DNA of 7,546 bases from Sphingomonas sp. (GTDB lineage: Bacteria; Pseudomonadota; Alphaproteobacteria; Sphingomonadales; Sphingomonadaceae): the NCBI GenBank assembly GCA_019247755.1, contig JAFBAM010000194.1:1-7546 (forward strand), read 5' to 3'. A model generated the notes under the pieces. The model had not been told where the DNA came from. It made no database searches and worked only from the letters and a program-made list of their open reading frames with translations. Shown here piece by piece: positions 5,117 to 7,546 of this stretch. Each line of letters opens with the position of its first letter. Positions within the stretch are counted from its first letter, which is position 1. The translations under genes were made by a program, and so were the position numbers.

Positions 5117-5959
5117 TCAGCTGTAGCCGAGCAGTTCCCGCATGCCCGGCGCGACCATGTCGACCATCTTCTTCTGAAGGTCGGGCAGCTCGGATGGAAA
5201 TTCGACCGATACCCCGGTGAGGTTTTCGCGGGCGGTGCCGCTCTGCTTGCGGTCGGAGCCGATGCGGACACGGTCCCGCCAATCGTCCGGCCGCTCGATG
5301 CCGCAAGCCTCGAATAAGCCAGCGAAGAAGGTGTCGGCGGATGCGCTGTCGACGTCCTTCACAGCAGCGACGAGGTCTTCATAACGGACCAGATACGCGC
5401 CTGTGCCTAACCAGGCGACGGCGTTGTAAACGAAGGTCGCGGCGAGCGGCGGAGCCTTCTCCATCACGCCGAAGATCATCATGTTGAGGAGGGAATCGAT
5501 CGTCAGCGTACCTTCCTTCAAGATGTCGAAGCCTCCAAATTCATCGCTGAGGAAGAAGCGCGCACGGGCGGTCACCCAATCGTAAGGATCGCGAACCAGC
5601 AGGATCTGCCGCGTCCGGCCAACCGCCACCGCGGTCCGGTCGGTGAACATGAGATGCCCCCAGCTGAGCAGGTTCCGCGGGTCCGAGAAGGCGGATAAAT
5701 GCTGGTCGAGGATCTGATGCTGGACGAACTGCGTCGTGTAATGCTGCTCAACCGGCACGAACATCCGGACAATGTTGCGAAGGAGGTGGCTCCCGCATTT
5801 CGGGACGCTGTTCAGGAACAGCGCTTGTCGAAGCGAGCGCTGCTCGAACTTCGCATTTTCCTCGTCGAGGGTGTCGGGCTTGAGGCGGACCCCGACGCCT
5901 TTCAGCGCTCCGCCGGTGGTAATTCCTTGCATGCGCTGGGTCTTAGGGGCCGGCACCAT
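5117..5959 (-). CDS. Sulfotransferase-domain protein (PAPS-binding fold)
   Basis: A 280-residue soluble protein with the core motifs of the classical sulfotransferase fold. The 5'-phosphosulfate loop is FLNSVPKCGSHLLRN (residues 48-62) with Lys54, Gly56 and Ser57. The 3'-phosphate motif is ILLVRDPYDWVTARA (119-133) with Arg123. RYEDL follows at 192-196, and SGTARENLTG (240-249) fills the place of the late nucleotide-binding loop. It should move sulfate from PAPS to an acceptor hydroxyl or amine; the acceptor is unknown, and nothing nearby makes PAPS or a recognisable acceptor. The position eight residues after Arg123, usually Ser in the 3'-phosphate motif, is Ala131, with Thr130 beside it. 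The start is ATG 5959, with GAGG three bases upstream; a TTG at 5968 (three residues longer) is the alternative. It diverges from ahcY and abuts yqgE tail to tail. It has no close likeness to the P-loop protein ending at 1097. Confidence 0.85.
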   Translation of the reverse strand: MVPAPKTQRMQGITTGGALKGVGVRLKPDTLDEENAKFEQRSLRQALFLNSVPKCGSHLLRNIVRMFVPVEQHYTTQFVQHQILDQHLSAFSDPRNLLSWGHLMFTDRTAVAVGRTRQILLVRDPYDWVTARARFFLSDEFGGFDILKEGTLTIDSLLNMMIFGVMEKAPPLAATFVYNAVAWLGTGAYLVRYEDLVAAVKDVDSASADTFFAGLFEACGIERPDDWRDRVRIGSDRKQSGTARENLTGVSVEFPSELPDLQKKMVDMVAPGMRELLGYS

Positions 5960-5986
5960 GAGCCTCAAGGGGTCTCGGATAGCGTC

Positions 5987-6006
5987 ATATAAAGAATTCT
6001 TTATAT
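5987..6006. promoter_or_regulatory. Perfect 20-bp palindromic operator candidate upstream of ahcY
   Basis: ATATAAAGAATTCTTTATAT is a perfect inverted repeat with no spacer, almost wholly A/T in a GC-rich region. It lies in the 135-bp divergent region between the sulfotransferase gene (start 5959) and ahcY (start 6095). Such symmetry is typical of a homodimeric regulator. It overlaps -10-like hexamers (TATATT at 6002-6007 on the plus strand), so binding could block transcription of either gene. In Proteobacteria ahcY is often controlled by SahR, an ArsR-family repressor that senses S-adenosylhomocysteine; that this is a SahR site is inference, since I could not compare it with known sites. No regulator gene is in the window. 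Confidence 0.75.
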
Positions 6007-6081
6007 TTGCCTTTCAGGCGCGCGGCAGCTAACGGCTCCGGCGACCTCGCGCCCGTGAAGCGGCGCACATCTTTTCTATTC

Positions 6082-6086
6082 GGAGA
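6082..6086 (+). promoter_or_regulatory. Ribosome-binding site for the GTG start of ahcY
   Basis: GGAGA stands 8 bases before GTG at 6095. The next in-frame ATG (6194) would remove the conserved N-terminal part, so the GTG start is well supported. Confidence 0.75.
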
Positions 6087-6094
6087 ATCTCGAC

Positions 6095-7507
6095 GTGGCG
6101 ACGCAGGCTGAAACTCGTTTCAACGACTTTGTCGTGAAGGACCTCGGCCTCGCCGACTTCGGCCGCAAGGAGATCGAGATCGCCGAGACCGAGATGCCGG
6201 GCCTCATGGCGTTGCGGGACGAGTTCGGCGCTTCGAAGCCGCTGAAGGGTGCTCGGATCACCGGCTCGCTCCACATGACCATCCAGACCGCGGTGCTCAT
6301 CGAGACTCTCGTCGAGCTTGGTGCCGACGTCCGTTGGGCGAGCTGCAACATCTTCTCGACGCAGGACCATGCCGCTGCTGCGATCGCGGCGCGCCACATC
6401 CCGGTCTTCGCCATCAAGGGCGAAACACTCGAAGATTACTGGGATTACGTCGTCCGCATCTTCGACTGGGGCCAGGACACGACCTGCAACATGATCCTGG
6501 ACGACGGCGGCGACGCGACCATGTTCGCGCTCTGGGGTTACCGCGTGGAGAAGGGCGAAACGCTCTTCACCCCAACCAACGAAGAAGAGGAAATCTTCGT
6601 CGCGACGCTGAAGCGCTTTCTCGCGGAACGTCCCGGCTACCTCACCAAGACCGTCGAGACGATCAAGGGCGTATCGGAAGAGACGACCACCGGCGTTCAC
6701 CGGCTTTACGACCTCGCCAAGCAGGGCAAGCTTCCGTTCCCGGCGATCAACGTCAACGACAGCGTCACCAAGTCGAAGTTCGATAATCTCTACGGCTGCA
6801 AGGAGTCGCTCGTCGACGCGATCCGCCGCGGCACCGACGTGATGCTGGCCGGCAAGGTCGCCTGCGTCGCCGGCTATGGCGACGTCGGCAAGGGATCGGC
6901 GGCGTCGCTCCGCAACGGCGGTGCTCGCGTGCTGGTGACGGAGATCGACCCGATCTGTGCGCTTCAGGCCGCGATGGAGGGCTATGAAGTCGTGACGATG
7001 GAGGAGGCGACCAAGCGCGCCGACATCTTCGTCACCGCGACCGGCAACATGGACGTCATCACGCTCGACCACATGCGGGCGATGAAGAACATGGCGATCG
7101 TCTGCAACATCGGCCACTTCGACAGCGAGATCCAGATCGGTGCGCTCGCCAATATGAAGTGGACCGAGATCAAGCCGCAGGTCGACGAGGTCGAGTTCCC
7201 GGACGGCAAGAAGATCATCGTGCTCGCCAAGGGCCGCCTCGTGAACCTCGGCTGCGCCACCGGCCATCCGAGCTTCGTGATGTCGTCGAGCTTCACCAAC
7301 CAGGTGCTGGCGCAGATCGAGCTCTGGACCAAGGCGGGCAGCTACGCGAACGAGGTGTTCGTGCTGCCGAAGCATCTCGACGAGAAGGTGGCGGCGCTGC
7401 ACCTCGACAAGCTCGGCGTGAAGCTCACCAAGCTGAACGAGAAGCAGGCGGCCTATATTGGCGTCTCCACCGAAGGCCCGTTCAAGCCGGACCATTACCG
7501 GTATTGA
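6095..7507 (+). CDS. ahcY: Adenosylhomocysteinase (S-adenosylhomocysteine hydrolase)
   Basis: A complete 470-residue cytosolic enzyme that splits S-adenosylhomocysteine into homocysteine and adenosine using tightly bound NAD+, keeping methyltransferases free of product inhibition and feeding the methionine cycle. Substrate-domain motifs are TGSLHMTIQTAVLIETL (56-72), NIFSTQDHAAAA (85-96), ILDDGGD (134-140) and SEETTTGVH (194-202). Catalytic residues follow human numbering well: Asn221, Lys226, Asp230, Asn231 and Cys235 match Asn181 to Cys195 with a constant offset of 40. The Rossmann loop is GYGDVGKG (260-267), followed by NIGHFDSEIQ, and the C-terminus PDHYRY supplies the NAD-binding Lys/Tyr tail. 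The offset reflects an insertion near residues 147-190, as in the longer bacterial/plant type, compared with 432 residues in human. The start is GTG with GGAGA 8 bases upstream. A palindromic operator candidate lies 88 bp upstream; no SAH riboswitch was recognised. Confidence 0.98.
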   Translation: MATQAETRFNDFVVKDLGLADFGRKEIEIAETEMPGLMALRDEFGASKPLKGARITGSLHMTIQTAVLIETLVELGADVRWASCNIFSTQDHAAAAIAARHIPVFAIKGETLEDYWDYVVRIFDWGQDTTCNMILDDGGDATMFALWGYRVEKGETLFTPTNEEEEIFVATLKRFLAERPGYLTKTVETIKGVSEETTTGVHRLYDLAKQGKLPFPAINVNDSVTKSKFDNLYGCKESLVDAIRRGTDVMLAGKVACVAGYGDVGKGSAASLRNGGARVLVTEIDPICALQAAMEGYEVVTMEEATKRADIFVTATGNMDVITLDHMRAMKNMAIVCNIGHFDSEIQIGALANMKWTEIKPQVDEVEFPDGKKIIVLAKGRLVNLGCATGHPSFVMSSSFTNQVLAQIELWTKAGSYANEVFVLPKHLDEKVAALHLDKLGVKLTKLNEKQAAYIGVSTEGPFKPDHYRY

Positions 7508-7517
7508 GATCACCGTC

Positions 7518-7537
7518 GCCCCAGCGAAAGCTGGGGC
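7518..7537 (+). terminator. Hairpin after ahcY, terminator or dispersed palindromic repeat
   Basis: GCCCCAGC-GAAA-GCTGGGGC is a perfect 8-bp stem closed by a GNRA tetraloop, 10 bases after the ahcY stop. The window ends 9 bases later in CCCGGCGGG, without a T-tract, so it is not a textbook rho-independent terminator. Its form, a CGTC lead followed by a C-rich/GCGAAAGC/G-rich hairpin, recalls short palindromic elements that I remember as common between sphingomonad genes; that link is from memory and unchecked. Confidence 0.6.
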
Positions 7538-7546
7538 CCCGGCGGG

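Noticed and set aside
6007..6094. SAH or SAM riboswitch in the ahcY leader
   Set aside because: The leader has only a possible 6-bp GGCGCG/CGCGCC pairing (6017-6022 with 6048-6053); I could not match the conserved core of SAH, SAM-II or SAM/SAH riboswitches.
6029..7513. A 494-codon open frame antisense to ahcY
   Set aside because: It is a mirror of the strongly conserved ahcY frame in GC-rich DNA; its Arg/Val/Asp/His-rich product resembles no protein family and has no ribosome-binding site.

Overview
The window is high-GC bacterial DNA. Its gene content and sequence style (GTG starts, dense packing, Asd/YqgE/AhcY/Prx5 sequences) suggest an alphaproteobacterium, most likely a sphingomonad. 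That placement rests on reading the proteins, not on any search. Nearly all of the window is coding. There is no rRNA, tRNA, CRISPR array, insertion sequence or phage gene.

Layout from left to right: the 3' part of asd (+); a two-gene minus-strand operon of a sulfotransferase-like P-loop protein followed directly by a PKHD-type Fe(II)/2-oxoglutarate dioxygenase; a plus-strand pair of a GFA-family zinc protein and an alpha/beta hydrolase with ATGA overlap; two minus-strand genes, a small membrane-anchored Gly/Ser-rich protein of unknown function and a Prx5-type peroxiredoxin; yqgE (+); a second, unrelated sulfotransferase-domain protein (-); and ahcY (+), complete, with a hairpin at the window edge. 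Transcription direction flips at every unit. The three convergent junctions are 3 bp, 46 bp (with a hairpin) and 0 bp.

The housekeeping parts are clear: Asd makes aspartate semialdehyde for lysine, threonine and methionine, and AhcY removes S-adenosylhomocysteine in the methyl cycle. The peroxiredoxin handles peroxides. The accessory parts are less understood: two sulfotransferase-like proteins of different subfamilies, one apparently co-translated with a dioxygenase, and a GFA/hydrolase pair.

The strongest non-coding signal is a perfect 20-bp AT-rich palindrome in the 135-bp divergent region between the second sulfotransferase gene and ahcY. It has the look of a repressor operator, and SahR-type control of ahcY is the leading hypothesis. 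I found no clear evidence of a wholly new multi-gene system. The best candidates for unknown biology are the sulfotransferase-like/dioxygenase couplet and the small anchored protein.
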